Positions 26,483-35,000 of a stretch of 41,664 nt of DNA are shown in pieces. Each line of letters begins with the position of its first letter. The first letter of the stretch is position 1. The stretch comes from Bacteroidales bacterium (lineage in GTDB: Bacteria; Bacteroidota; Bacteroidia; Bacteroidales; Muribaculaceae): assembly GCA_019415705.1 (NCBI GenBank), contig DXYS01000096.1, positions 57,914 to 99,577 on the forward strand, read 5' to 3'. The translations under genes and the position numbers were made by a program. A model generated the notes under the pieces. It worked only from the letters and a program-made list of their open reading frames with translations, was not told the DNA's origin and searched no databases.

Positions 26483-29400
26483 TTAGTCTCGGCTTACAGA
26501 GCTGCTAACAGTGTCAAATCCGTCTACTGCGACTGCAATGTTAAATCTATGGGTAAACCAACTTGTATCTTCCGACAATGTGAACGGAGCACAGATAACG
26601 CGATTCTGCTGATAGCGTGCATAAGTGATTATCTGTGTATAGTTCTGTCCTGAACCGCTGAGTCCGTCGCGATTATCTACTGCAGTCAGAGTCGGAGCAG
26701 ACGCTAAACCTGAGCCTGATGCAGTTATTGAAACAGATATACCATTGGCGCCAAAGAACGATTCAGGTAAATCTGCCGGCAGTTGATAGTAGAGCATCCA
26801 CGGAGAGTTTGCGTTTTGGCCCGGGTTTGTATTACTGTTGGGGAAATCAGCCGGTGTGGCGCTTGTATTCGTATTCCACCTCAAAACTATATTTCCAAGA
26901 GCCCGTCTTGTCACTTGCGTATTATTCACAGCATCCAAGCCTTCGGCAGCGAGGGAGATTGTGAAGTTGTTGCTGCGTTCGTCGAGGATAAAGGGTGCGG
27001 CGACGACGCGGTTGGCCTGATAACGGGCATAGCTGATGGTCTGGGTGAAATTTCGCGCGGAGCCTGTAAGACCGTCGGGTGTGGATCCTGCAGTCAGCAT
27101 GTTGATTGACGAGGTAATTGTGACAGCCATGCCGCCGTCAGCAAAGACAGACTCGGGCAGGTTGGCCGGCAGACGGTAGTAGAGCATCCAGTGGGCGCCG
27201 CGGTAACGGTACGGGTTGATCTGAGTGCCGGGCCAAGCAACCATGGAGCCTGAGGGTGAGTCGGTGCTGATGGTCCAGCGGAGCTCGGGTGCGCCGTAGG
27301 TGCGGCGTGTGACAGTCTCGGTGGCGGTGTTGACCAACGGAGCCGAAATGCTGACGTTAAACGATGTCCCGGCCTCGGTCAGCATGACGGGGACGGCGAG
27401 TACGCGGCTCTGATGATAGCGCTCGTAGCTGATGGTCTGAGTGAAGTTGCGGCTGTCGAGGGCAGTCAGGTTATCAGGGCGCACGGAACCGAGAGCCATA
27501 TCGGTGGTAGAGTTGATATTTATGGTAATAGAGCCGTCGGTGAATGCCTCCTCGGGTATTCCGGCCGGAAGCTGATAATAGAGAGTGAAGACCGAGTTGC
27601 GGAACGCAAAAGGATTATCATTGCCCGTAGGCATGGTAGTAGAAACGGCCGGGTTGGTGTTCCAGCGCATGACGATGGAGCCTGATACGTTCGCTAATCG
27701 CAATATATTGTCGATTACGTCGTCGATATAGCCCTCATTGTTGCTTATGCGCACGGCAAAACGTCCTGTGCCGTTGTTTGCCTGACGACCGGGATTGGCA
27801 GTGTCGTCAGCGCGGTCAAGACGGGCTGTCGAAAACTGTTGATCCTCGGCGAGTGTGGTGTTGTAGAGGAACGGCGTAGTCAGCCACATGCCGGTGCGTG
27901 CGGCGTCGCGATATTCACTCCACTCGATGCGCCGTTCGTAGGCGATGACACGGTTGGCTGTCCCGTCTGTGAATCCGCTGCGGTCAAGCGACGTTACTGT
28001 CAGCGGCCCCTCGGGGTTGGCGTAGACATTCTGTTTGTCAGACTCGAATAGCAGCGTCAGCGGAAACATCGACTCAGCCATGCCTGCCGGCATGAATGTG
28101 TAGATATTGACCGGGTCACGACGAGCGGCGCCGGTGATGGTCGAGACCGCCGGAGCCGTCATGCCGGCGGTGTATGTGCGGTCGTCGTGGCGCAGGTCGT
28201 CGGCGTCAAAATTCCAAGGTTGCCGCCGTTGCAGTGTCACTGTGCGTCCGAGACCGTTGGTGTCTTTGTAATAGATGCGTATGTTCTGATTGCGGTAGCC
28301 GGCGGTCGGTGCGTCCTTGGGGGTGATGGTCATGGTATACCAGCCCTCGGAGTCGGGGCCTTTGACTTTCGCCGAGCTGATGACGGCGCCCTCGAGATTA
28401 TTGACGGGCTTGGCCGTTGTCCGGCAGTCTGACATGCTGATTTCGTCGAGTTCGTCGGTCGGGTCATATACGAACAGTTTTGCCGGCTCGCCGTAAGAGC
28501 CGTCAGAGAGTGTGTAGCGGAAACGCAGGTCATAGTCCTCTCCGGTGACGAGTATGGCTGTGGTGGCGCTCACCTCGATACGCTGGTTGTCGTAGCCGAT
28601 AGAGAAGAGGTCTTTTGTGACAACCGATGTCGAGAGGTTGTTGTGTGCCGGCGAGTTTATGGCTTCCTCGACTGTTTTTGCACCGGGTCCGCCGACCTCG
28701 GTGATATGGAGCGTGTACTGGAAGTTGCGCAGGAGGTCGAAGAAAGTAAAACGGCCCATGTCGTCGGCGCCGATGTCGATGCGATAGTAGTTGACTTCAC
28801 CGTCAAAGAATCCTTTGACTACAATGTATGTCAGATTGTCGCTGACCGAGCCGCTCAGATAACCGCTCTGGGAGCGTTCGTAGAAATAGACCGGCTCTAA
28901 TGAGTTGCGTGAAAGCTCGTCGGCTATAGACTCGGCTGTGGTGTTCAGCAGCGACTCGTCGACACCGGCCGGGTTGACACCGACATAGCCGGTGGCACGT
29001 ATCTCATCATAGCCGATAGGCTCTTTATTGTCGTCGAAAAATTGTGCGAAGAAGTTGTCGCGGAACTGGAAGGGGGCTATCGTGCCGATGTTGGGACGGT
29101 TAGCCACTGATATTCCGAGCAGACTGAATGTGTGGGCCGACGAGGCGTCAGGTGACGGAGCATATTCGACGGTGATTTTGGCGAAATTACGCAGCAGACG
29201 TAGCGCGAGGGCTGTCTCGTCGCTGATGCCGCTGTCGAGTTCGACACGTGCCCAGTAGGCGTCGTTGTTGTCGCCTATGATAAGGTTGGCCATGGATGTG
29301 TTTTCGTTGGCCATGGCTCGTATATTTTCGGCGCCTCCGACTTTTGAGTCATCGGTGAGGTCATCGATTGTGGTGGCGATGATGTGGAGTATGCGTTTGT

Positions 29401-29743
29401 TTGACGAGGTCATGAGGTTGGCGACAGTGAATGTTACAACACGGTTTTCTTCGTCAATGGATATCAGTTTCACATCAGTCGGACGGATATATTGCAGCAT
29501 CACACCCGACTCGTCGAAGACAAAGATGTGCATCGAGAGCGAGCGCACGTAGTCGGCTGTCGGGATGTCGATAAATGAGCGTGAGCCGACGCCGGCCGTA
29601 AGTTCGGGTATCTCGGCCGAGACGGTGAGAGTGACGGGCTCTCCTTCGGCTACGGGACGGCGCGGAGCGTCGGTCTCGTCGGTACAGCCGGGGAGCATCA
29701 GGGCTGTCAGCAGGATGAATATGTATGAGAGATATTTTGTCAT
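26483..29743 (-). CDS. DUF4906-type fimbrial lipoprotein with tandem C-terminal repeats
   Basis: Large exported protein, 1086 residues, last gene of the fimbrial operon. The lipoprotein signal ends at LPGC (Cys20). Residues about 35-420 resemble DUF4906 proteins: a fimbrillin-like N-terminal sandwich (SLSMHIFVFDESG), then PVYFYER, TYIVVKGFF, YYRIDIG, LLRNFQYTLHI and a NNLST end. After a further module (about 540-680, IYTFMPAGMAESMFPL), three related units of about 130 residues follow (about 685-818, 819-950 and 951-1086). Each has LRW or MRW near its start, an LYYxLPAxxPExxF strand, a (N/Y)TQ(T/I)I(S/T)YxRY segment and a P(V/F) strand. These look like duplicated beta-sandwich domains on a surface stalk or tip. 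The start overlaps the upstream stop by 4 nt. Function in adhesion is inferred. Confidence 0.82.
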   Translation of the reverse strand: MTKYLSYIFILLTALMLPGCTDETDAPRRPVAEGEPVTLTVSAEIPELTAGVGSRSFIDIPTADYVRSLSMHIFVFDESGVMLQYIRPTDVKLISIDEENRVVTFTVANLMTSSNKRILHIIATTIDDLTDDSKVGGAENIRAMANENTSMANLIIGDNNDAYWARVELDSGISDETALALRLLRNFAKITVEYAPSPDASSAHTFSLLGISVANRPNIGTIAPFQFRDNFFAQFFDDNKEPIGYDEIRATGYVGVNPAGVDESLLNTTAESIADELSRNSLEPVYFYERSQSGYLSGSVSDNLTYIVVKGFFDGEVNYYRIDIGADDMGRFTFFDLLRNFQYTLHITEVGGPGAKTVEEAINSPAHNNLSTSVVTKDLFSIGYDNQRIEVSATTAILVTGEDYDLRFRYTLSDGSYGEPAKLFVYDPTDELDEISMSDCRTTAKPVNNLEGAVISSAKVKGPDSEGWYTMTITPKDAPTAGYRNQNIRIYYKDTNGLGRTVTLQRRQPWNFDADDLRHDDRTYTAGMTAPAVSTITGAARRDPVNIYTFMPAGMAESMFPLTLLFESDKQNVYANPEGPLTVTSLDRSGFTDGTANRVIAYERRIEWSEYRDAARTGMWLTTPFLYNTTLAEDQQFSTARLDRADDTANPGRQANNGTGRFAVRISNNEGYIDDVIDNILRLANVSGSIVMRWNTNPAVSTTMPTGNDNPFAFRNSVFTLYYQLPAGIPEEAFTDGSITININSTTDMALGSVRPDNLTALDSRNFTQTISYERYHQSRVLAVPVMLTEAGTSFNVSISAPLVNTATETVTRRTYGAPELRWTISTDSPSGSMVAWPGTQINPYRYRGAHWMLYYRLPANLPESVFADGGMAVTITSSINMLTAGSTPDGLTGSARNFTQTISYARYQANRVVAAPFILDERSNNFTISLAAEGLDAVNNTQVTRRALGNIVLRWNTNTSATPADFPNSNTNPGQNANSPWMLYYQLPADLPESFFGANGISVSITASGSGLASAPTLTAVDNRDGLSGSGQNYTQIITYARYQQNRVICAPFTLSEDTSWFTHRFNIAVAVDGFDTVSSSVSRD

Positions 29744-32274
29744 TTGCGATAATTCTTTAGCAGGGCCGCGCTGCGGGTGAGGTCACGCGGGCGGTCGCCC
29801 CAAGTAAATTGAGCGGGGTCGCAGTCATCACCTTTCCAATACCACTCATCATAGACGCAACGGACATAGTAGCGGTTGCCATCGTCACTTTCTTCAGTTA
29901 CTGAAGGGGGATTAGATCTGTTATTGACGATAGCACGGCCTGTGCCGGTCCAATAGCTGATGCTGCTGTCATCTTCATCACCAAAAAGGTAAGGAATCAA
30001 TTGATTACAAGACAGTCCGGCTATGAATTCGATTTCAGCCGTTGTCGGGAGGCGCCAGCGGCCAGCCGGCTTGCCCTGCTCCTGATAAGAGGCGCAGCGG
30101 CGGCGTGCCTGCGCGCGTGTAACTATTTGTGTTACGCCCCATTGTGAGGCAATGGAGAACTCAGGTGCGATAAAACGCTTGAAATCAGCGTTTTCGTTTG
30201 CCTTGTAATAATTAGTAAGATATTTGGTGCCGTTAGGTTTGTTGGCTATATCTTTGCCTTCTTTTGACCAGTCATTACCATTGATGTCGGCAGTCAGATT
30301 ATCGACAGCGAGGCTACGCGGGTCGCCGATAATATAATCGTCTGAAAGTGAGGCAAAACGTGAAATGTGAATTGTGTAAATATTGTGGTTGCTACTGCTA
30401 CCAAGTGAGCCGAGATAGTAATTGTTGCTGCTGGTACTACTACTGCTCGTATATCCTTTGTTATCACTTGTATTGCCGCTATTACTCTGATAGCTGTTGA
30501 CAAAGCGGCGGCAGACTTCATCGCCGTCCTCGTCGACGCCCGACAGTATACGCGAGACATAGATGGCCGGGTACTGTATGATGCGGACTGTGGCGGTGTT
30601 GTCGTAGCCGTCGGGGTCGTTATGGCGCAGCTTGACGGTATAAATGTAGGGGCACGGCGACTGACGGTCGGTCTGTATCGTTATGTTGCCTTCGCTTGTC
30701 GTTGTGCCTGAGCCGGTGTAGCTGTAGTTTGTATAGTTGCGTCGGAACATCAGGTTTTGCGTCGTGTTGTCAGGATTGAGGCCGACGAGGTGGTTGGCCG
30801 CCACATAGTTGTTGTAGGTCGCGACGCGTGAGCCTGTGCCGAGATTAGCGTTGAAATTGCGCGCCGTGAGGCTTGTGCTGTTGTTGACCATGTCATCCCA
30901 TTCGACGTTCAGCTCGTAGATTTCGACGGGATGTGATGAGCTGAACGGAATTGTGAAATCGGTTTCATTGTAGATGCGATAGACATATGCTCCGGCCTCG
31001 GCATCATAGTCGTTGTTGTTTAGCAGCAGATAGCGCAGCTCTTTGATGGATGTCTCGAAATCTTTGGTGTTCCACGGCATGTCATAGTTCCACTCCGCCG
31101 AGACTTCGATCGGGCGCTGTATCTCGGTGCCTCCGAGCTTACCGAGTGTCAGGCCGATATCATATGAGCGGTTGCGCTCGATTACGGCCTGCGAAGCCTG
31201 CACGCCTATCTTGTAATATGTGGCCTGAGTCTGTTCGGGAGTCAGCTCGCCTTTGTCGTTGATGCCGGGTCCGTGCCAGTAGACACGTAGTGTGATGTAT
31301 GTGTTGTTGATGGGTTGTGTGGGGTCCCAAGTGTGTGGATAGGTGTAGAAGGGCATGTCAATCGCATAGTCCTGTGTCTCCTTGCTGACCGGGGCGTCAT
31401 CGCCAACGTCGGGGCGATCGTAGATGTCGCCAATCTTGGAGAATGTAGCGCCGGAGCTGTTGGTATTGTCGTGGCTGTAGAACGCCACATTGTCGTTGTT
31501 GCCGTCTAACGACGCCTGATTGACGCCGTAGGTCATCCATGCGTGCATGCCGTTGTCGACGGCTGTGAATGTGCGTTTCCGTGTAGTCTGTGTCGTGCCG
31601 TCGCTGATAATGTCGGTGACGGTGATAGTCTGAGGTATGTGCAGCCGCAGTGTGACGCGTGAGGCGAGACGCTCGAGGTCTACAGTGCCCGTCAGTTTGC
31701 CGCGGGCGTATGGCAGGGTGACTGTGGCGTCCATCAGGAAGTGCTTGTCTGTTCCGTTGGCGAAACCGGCCTTTGAGATGACGGATTTGAGACGGCTGAC
31801 GGTCAGTGACGCCGGTGATTCGTGCAGCAAAGTCTGCTGATCGTCGGGTAGTGTCTCCGATGTGTTGGCTATGGCATAGACCACTGCCTGTGTCGCACCG
31901 GCGGGAAACAGAACAGCCTTGACATCCATCGGGAAGGCGAAACTGAGTGTCTGACGGCCGTCTTTTATGCCGTTGAAGCGTTTGTCGGCCGGTATGTGCC
32001 AGCGGTAGAGACAAGTCGAGGTGTTTTCGTCAAATCCGTCGGCAGCAAAGAAGTAAAGTATCATGTCGTCGACCTGAAACTCAGCGTCGAGGTCGTCGTA
32101 TGCACGCGATGTTGTGCCCTCGAACGGCACCCCGAGCGAGAGTACGGCGTCATGGCTGTCGGGTATCTCCGGTCGGGCCGGTCCGTCGTCGGCGCATGAA
32201 ACCGCCGCCGTGGCGAGTGCTGCGGCAAGAAGTGTGAGGATTATATGTCGTGTAAAGGTTTTAATGGTTGTCAT
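29740..32274 (-). CDS. Putative fimbrial tip lipoprotein with a lectin-like C terminus
   Basis: From the ATG at 32274 the product has 844 residues with a lipoprotein signal ending AVSC (Cys27). An N-terminal fimbrillin-like domain (VDDMILYFFAADGFD, then KLTGTVDLERLASRVTLRLHIP) is followed by a central beta-rich region with TATVRIIQYPAIYVSR, a Ser/Asn-rich linker (around residues 610-650), and a C-terminal domain with RRRCASYQEQGKPAGRWRLPTTAEIE and SYWTGTGRA quoted in part. The last resembles FISUMP/Lcl_C (DUF1566-like) C-type-lectin-fold domains. Such end domains are common on Bacteroidales fimbrial tip adhesins, so I infer ligand binding. In-frame TTG at 32289 is possible but would add five residues before the signal peptide. 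It ends overlapping the next gene by 4 nt (ATGA). Confidence 0.8.
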   Translation of the reverse strand: MTTIKTFTRHIILTLLAAALATAAVSCADDGPARPEIPDSHDAVLSLGVPFEGTTSRAYDDLDAEFQVDDMILYFFAADGFDENTSTCLYRWHIPADKRFNGIKDGRQTLSFAFPMDVKAVLFPAGATQAVVYAIANTSETLPDDQQTLLHESPASLTVSRLKSVISKAGFANGTDKHFLMDATVTLPYARGKLTGTVDLERLASRVTLRLHIPQTITVTDIISDGTTQTTRKRTFTAVDNGMHAWMTYGVNQASLDGNNDNVAFYSHDNTNSSGATFSKIGDIYDRPDVGDDAPVSKETQDYAIDMPFYTYPHTWDPTQPINNTYITLRVYWHGPGINDKGELTPEQTQATYYKIGVQASQAVIERNRSYDIGLTLGKLGGTEIQRPIEVSAEWNYDMPWNTKDFETSIKELRYLLLNNNDYDAEAGAYVYRIYNETDFTIPFSSSHPVEIYELNVEWDDMVNNSTSLTARNFNANLGTGSRVATYNNYVAANHLVGLNPDNTTQNLMFRRNYTNYSYTGSGTTTSEGNITIQTDRQSPCPYIYTVKLRHNDPDGYDNTATVRIIQYPAIYVSRILSGVDEDGDEVCRRFVNSYQSNSGNTSDNKGYTSSSSTSSNNYYLGSLGSSSNHNIYTIHISRFASLSDDYIIGDPRSLAVDNLTADINGNDWSKEGKDIANKPNGTKYLTNYYKANENADFKRFIAPEFSIASQWGVTQIVTRAQARRRCASYQEQGKPAGRWRLPTTAEIEFIAGLSCNQLIPYLFGDEDDSSISYWTGTGRAIVNNRSNPPSVTEESDDGNRYYVRCVYDEWYWKGDDCDPAQFTWGDRPRDLTRSAALLKNYRK

Positions 32275-32285
32275 TGAGAGTATTA

Positions 32286-33851
32286 TCAAATCATGGGACG
32301 ATGGCGTATGATGCCGTAACGGGTGTTTTGATGAGCGTCGACAGGCGAGTATAAGGCTGTGCCGTCGGCGTTGCGGACGAGAATCACCATGTCTGCATAG
32401 CAGTCGATAAGCGGGGCGTCGCCCTTGCCGCGCAGATAGATTGTTGTCGCAGTGCCCACGTTTCCCGAGACGACCTGAGAGCCTCCCGAGACATTGCCGT
32501 AAGCGTCAAGAGTGACAAATTCAAAGGCATTGACGCCGTTCTGGCCCGGTATGAGCTGGGCTGACCATGTGGCGCCTTTGGGCGACGCAATCTCAAAAGT
32601 GCAGGCGATATAGTCTGATGTGCCGTTATAGATGTGAAGCAGCGGTTTTACCGATGTTGAGCCTGATTCGTCCTCGAAGTTGCTGTTTCCCTGAGGGACG
32701 AGCCATGTGGGATATTTGTTGAGGGTGATTGTCTCGGAGTAGTCAATTTCAGTGTCGACGCTGACCCACGGTCTGATCTTGGCGATGAGTTCGGCGGTTG
32801 CGCCGACAGCTGTCAGATCGAAACGGTAGATGTGGTTGCGTATCAGTTCTGTTGTCTCAAACCTGTCGGCTGAGGCAAAATTGTAGACAAAGTCCTCGGG
32901 GGCAAGTCCGGGAGCGCGAGTGACGTTAATTGTCATTATGGCGTCGGTCAGTTTGCTTTCGGGAAGATAGATGCGCCACTTGCCGTCGCTGACCTTCGTA
33001 AAGTTTTCGGTGCCTGTTATGATGTCCTCGAGGATGCGAGCCCGGGTGATGGTGTTGTTCTGAAAATAGTCTCCGTCGCGTTCCGGAGCGAAGCGGACGT
33101 GTCCGCTGCGGTTCCAGCTCGTCATCGACACACTGTTTACGATCGGATAAACTTTACCGTCGTCGGCCGTGAATTTATTGGTCATAACGTCGGCAAGCTC
33201 TACTTTACACATCGAGCGCAGCATGTATAGCGGGTCTATGTCGACAGGATTGGCCTCGATGCTTGTCTGCAGTGCGCTCAGGCTGACAGTGTAGGCACGC
33301 ACGCCGTACATAGGGATGCCGGTCCCGGCGTCAGACGACGGGAAATATGAGGGCAGCATGGCGAATGTCGGCTCGAGCGAACTGTAGTACATGCCCTCGG
33401 CAAGCGGCGGGTATTTGCCGCCGCAGGCCTCGATGTTGGCTGCAATAGCGATTTTGAGACGTATTGAGGTCGAGCCGAAGTCGGCAAACTGTTCGAGATA
33501 GTCGACCGGAAACGATGCAGTCAGTGTGTAATAGCCGTCATTGCCGCCTATCCACGGGAAGTCGGCCGGACGCAGTGTGGTTATCAGTTGGTTTGTGGCA
33601 CCGTCAAAAAGATATATACACATGTCTGATGTCGACATCAGGCGTTCGGCTGCATTAGCGTCGTCTTCTTCCCACACACCGGTGTTGCGTCCGGTTATGC
33701 GGTCGCCTGTCGATATGACAAAACGCATATAGACGTTGCCGTCTGATACGGCCGGAGTGTCGTCGGTGTCGCCGCATGCGGCGAGGACCGTCGCAACCAT
33801 AGCGGCGACGACTGTCAGCAGTACATGAGATGTCCTGTATATAAATTTCAC
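32286..33851 (-). CDS. Fimbrillin-like (Mfa-type) lipoprotein subunit
   Basis: I choose the GTG at 33851: it overlaps the upstream stop by 4 nt (GTGA) and gives an ideal lipoprotein signal, MKFIYRTSHV then a hydrophobic run to LAAC (Cys26). An ATG at 33884 would prepend 11 residues and overlap upstream by 37 nt. The 521-residue product has the fimbrillin N-terminal pattern (MRFVISTGD, MCIYLFDG, YYTLTASFPV), a central block IPMYGVRAYTVSLSAL then LYMLRSMCKVELAD, and a C-terminal beta domain with WVSVDTEIDYSETI. These are hallmarks of minor or accessory subunits of Bacteroidales type V pili, which travel as lipoproteins before assembly. Its exact position in the fibre is unknown. Confidence 0.82.
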   Translation of the reverse strand: MKFIYRTSHVLLTVVAAMVATVLAACGDTDDTPAVSDGNVYMRFVISTGDRITGRNTGVWEEDDANAAERLMSTSDMCIYLFDGATNQLITTLRPADFPWIGGNDGYYTLTASFPVDYLEQFADFGSTSIRLKIAIAANIEACGGKYPPLAEGMYYSSLEPTFAMLPSYFPSSDAGTGIPMYGVRAYTVSLSALQTSIEANPVDIDPLYMLRSMCKVELADVMTNKFTADDGKVYPIVNSVSMTSWNRSGHVRFAPERDGDYFQNNTITRARILEDIITGTENFTKVSDGKWRIYLPESKLTDAIMTINVTRAPGLAPEDFVYNFASADRFETTELIRNHIYRFDLTAVGATAELIAKIRPWVSVDTEIDYSETITLNKYPTWLVPQGNSNFEDESGSTSVKPLLHIYNGTSDYIACTFEIASPKGATWSAQLIPGQNGVNAFEFVTLDAYGNVSGGSQVVSGNVGTATTIYLRGKGDAPLIDCYADMVILVRNADGTALYSPVDAHQNTRYGIIRHRPMI

Positions 33852-34879
33852 CAGTCTACATATTGTATGGGCAATACGGCCCATTTGTTGATGAGAATTT
33901 TAGAATTGATGTCCCAGCCGTTGTCTTCGGAGAGTACGAAAGTGATGTCGGCCGTGTCGATACGGTCGAGATACTCCTGCTCGCCCATTGAGGCGAAAAA
34001 CTCCTTACGGTATAGCAGGATGTTAGGCTCTAACGGCAGAGCGGCGATTGTCTTGCCGTCAGAGTTGCGTATGACCTCGAGGCGGCTGCGGGCGTCGGCC
34101 ATCAGGCGGCCGACAGACATCTCCGAGCGGTGTGCTGTCGGGGTGGTGACTGTCATGTCTCGCGATGCGAGGGCGCTGAGTTTATCGGCCTCGGTTTCGT
34201 AGTCGTGGAGGATTTCTACGGCCCACGGGCGATAAAGTATGTTGCCGCTGACAGAGTTGTCATGTGCCATGCGTGCGTTGGCCGAGCTCAGGCGCACGGT
34301 GAAGTCGCTCTCGCGCATCTCCGTGCCGTCAAGGCGCACGAGATAAACGTTGACGCGGTTTGTGTTTTTGACCAAAGATAGTGTGGCGACCTGCGGCTCG
34401 GGTGTGCCGGTAATGTTGTTGTCGGTGAATGTGACAGTCTGAGAGGCGTGCCACAGCGAGGTGAGCGACGATGCACTTTCGGCGCCGGAGGCGATGCTCA
34501 GGGCGAGCTCGTTCATGGTTGCCGGCGATGTGGGCGGGGCCGTGAACGATGTGTTCTCGTGCATGCCGCCCCACACGATGATGTCGTATGTGCCCGGCTC
34601 GATGTCGAGACGCATGCGGTAACCCTCGGCGGCGAGAGCGTCACTGTGGTCGTGGGCCTTGTAAACGAGCCGGCCGTCGTTGTGGTCAAAGCAGTAGAGA
34701 TCGACCGAGCCGACTTCTTTGGCAAAAGCGTCGACATCGTGGATGTTCATATCGAAACGGAAGGTGGCATAGTAGTCGTTGGGGCATGTGTCCAAGTCTT
34801 GCGTGACACATGACGACGCGACTCCGAGAAGCAGAGAGCCGGTGATGCACGATATGATATGTTTATAAGTAAGTCCCAT
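33848..34879 (-). CDS. FimB/Mfa2-family fimbrial anchor subunit
   Basis: Mfa2/FimB proteins anchor type V pili in the outer membrane and limit fibre length. The 343-residue lipoprotein has its lipobox at ASSC (Cys24) and the family signature CPNDYYATFRFDMN (about 32-45), followed by VDLYCFDHNDGRLVY and YDIIVWGGMHEN; NRVNVYLVRLDG fits the second domain. It ends ILINKWAVLPIQYVDW, nearly the same as the end of the major subunit (ILIQKWAVLPTQGIDW). It follows the major-subunit gene after a 121-nt spacer with two strong hairpins and overlaps the next gene by 4 nt. Confidence 0.92.
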   Translation of the reverse strand: MGLTYKHIISCITGSLLLGVASSCVTQDLDTCPNDYYATFRFDMNIHDVDAFAKEVGSVDLYCFDHNDGRLVYKAHDHSDALAAEGYRMRLDIEPGTYDIIVWGGMHENTSFTAPPTSPATMNELALSIASGAESASSLTSLWHASQTVTFTDNNITGTPEPQVATLSLVKNTNRVNVYLVRLDGTEMRESDFTVRLSSANARMAHDNSVSGNILYRPWAVEILHDYETEADKLSALASRDMTVTTPTAHRSEMSVGRLMADARSRLEVIRNSDGKTIAALPLEPNILLYRKEFFASMGEQEYLDRIDTADITFVLSEDNGWDINSKILINKWAVLPIQYVDW

Positions 34880-34906
34880 TATGGATTCGGTTTGTTTTGG
34901 TTAGTT

Positions 34907-34967
34907 CCCGGCGGCAGCAGTTAAGTGCCGCCGGGCAGTGCCATGTTTAACGCGGAGCACCTCCGCG
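34907..34967 (-). promoter_or_regulatory. Two stable hairpins between major and anchor subunit genes
   Basis: CCCGGCGGCA (34907-34916) and TGCCGCCGGG (34926-34935) form a perfect 10-bp stem with a 9-nt loop. CGCGGAG/CTCCGCG (34951-34957, 34961-34967) forms a 7-bp stem with a 3-nt loop. A CGCCGGG at 34990-34996 could compete for the first arm. No T tract follows either on the minus strand, so they look like mRNA processing or stability elements, or partial attenuators. Confidence 0.6.
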
Positions 34968-35000
34968 GTTTAATGTCGTGCGGCAGGATCGCCGGGATGA

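Noticed and set aside
26315..26653. Plus-strand ORF of 112 codons starting in the hairpin cluster
   Set aside because: It spans several hairpins and then runs antisense through the end of the DUF4906 gene; no family resemblance.
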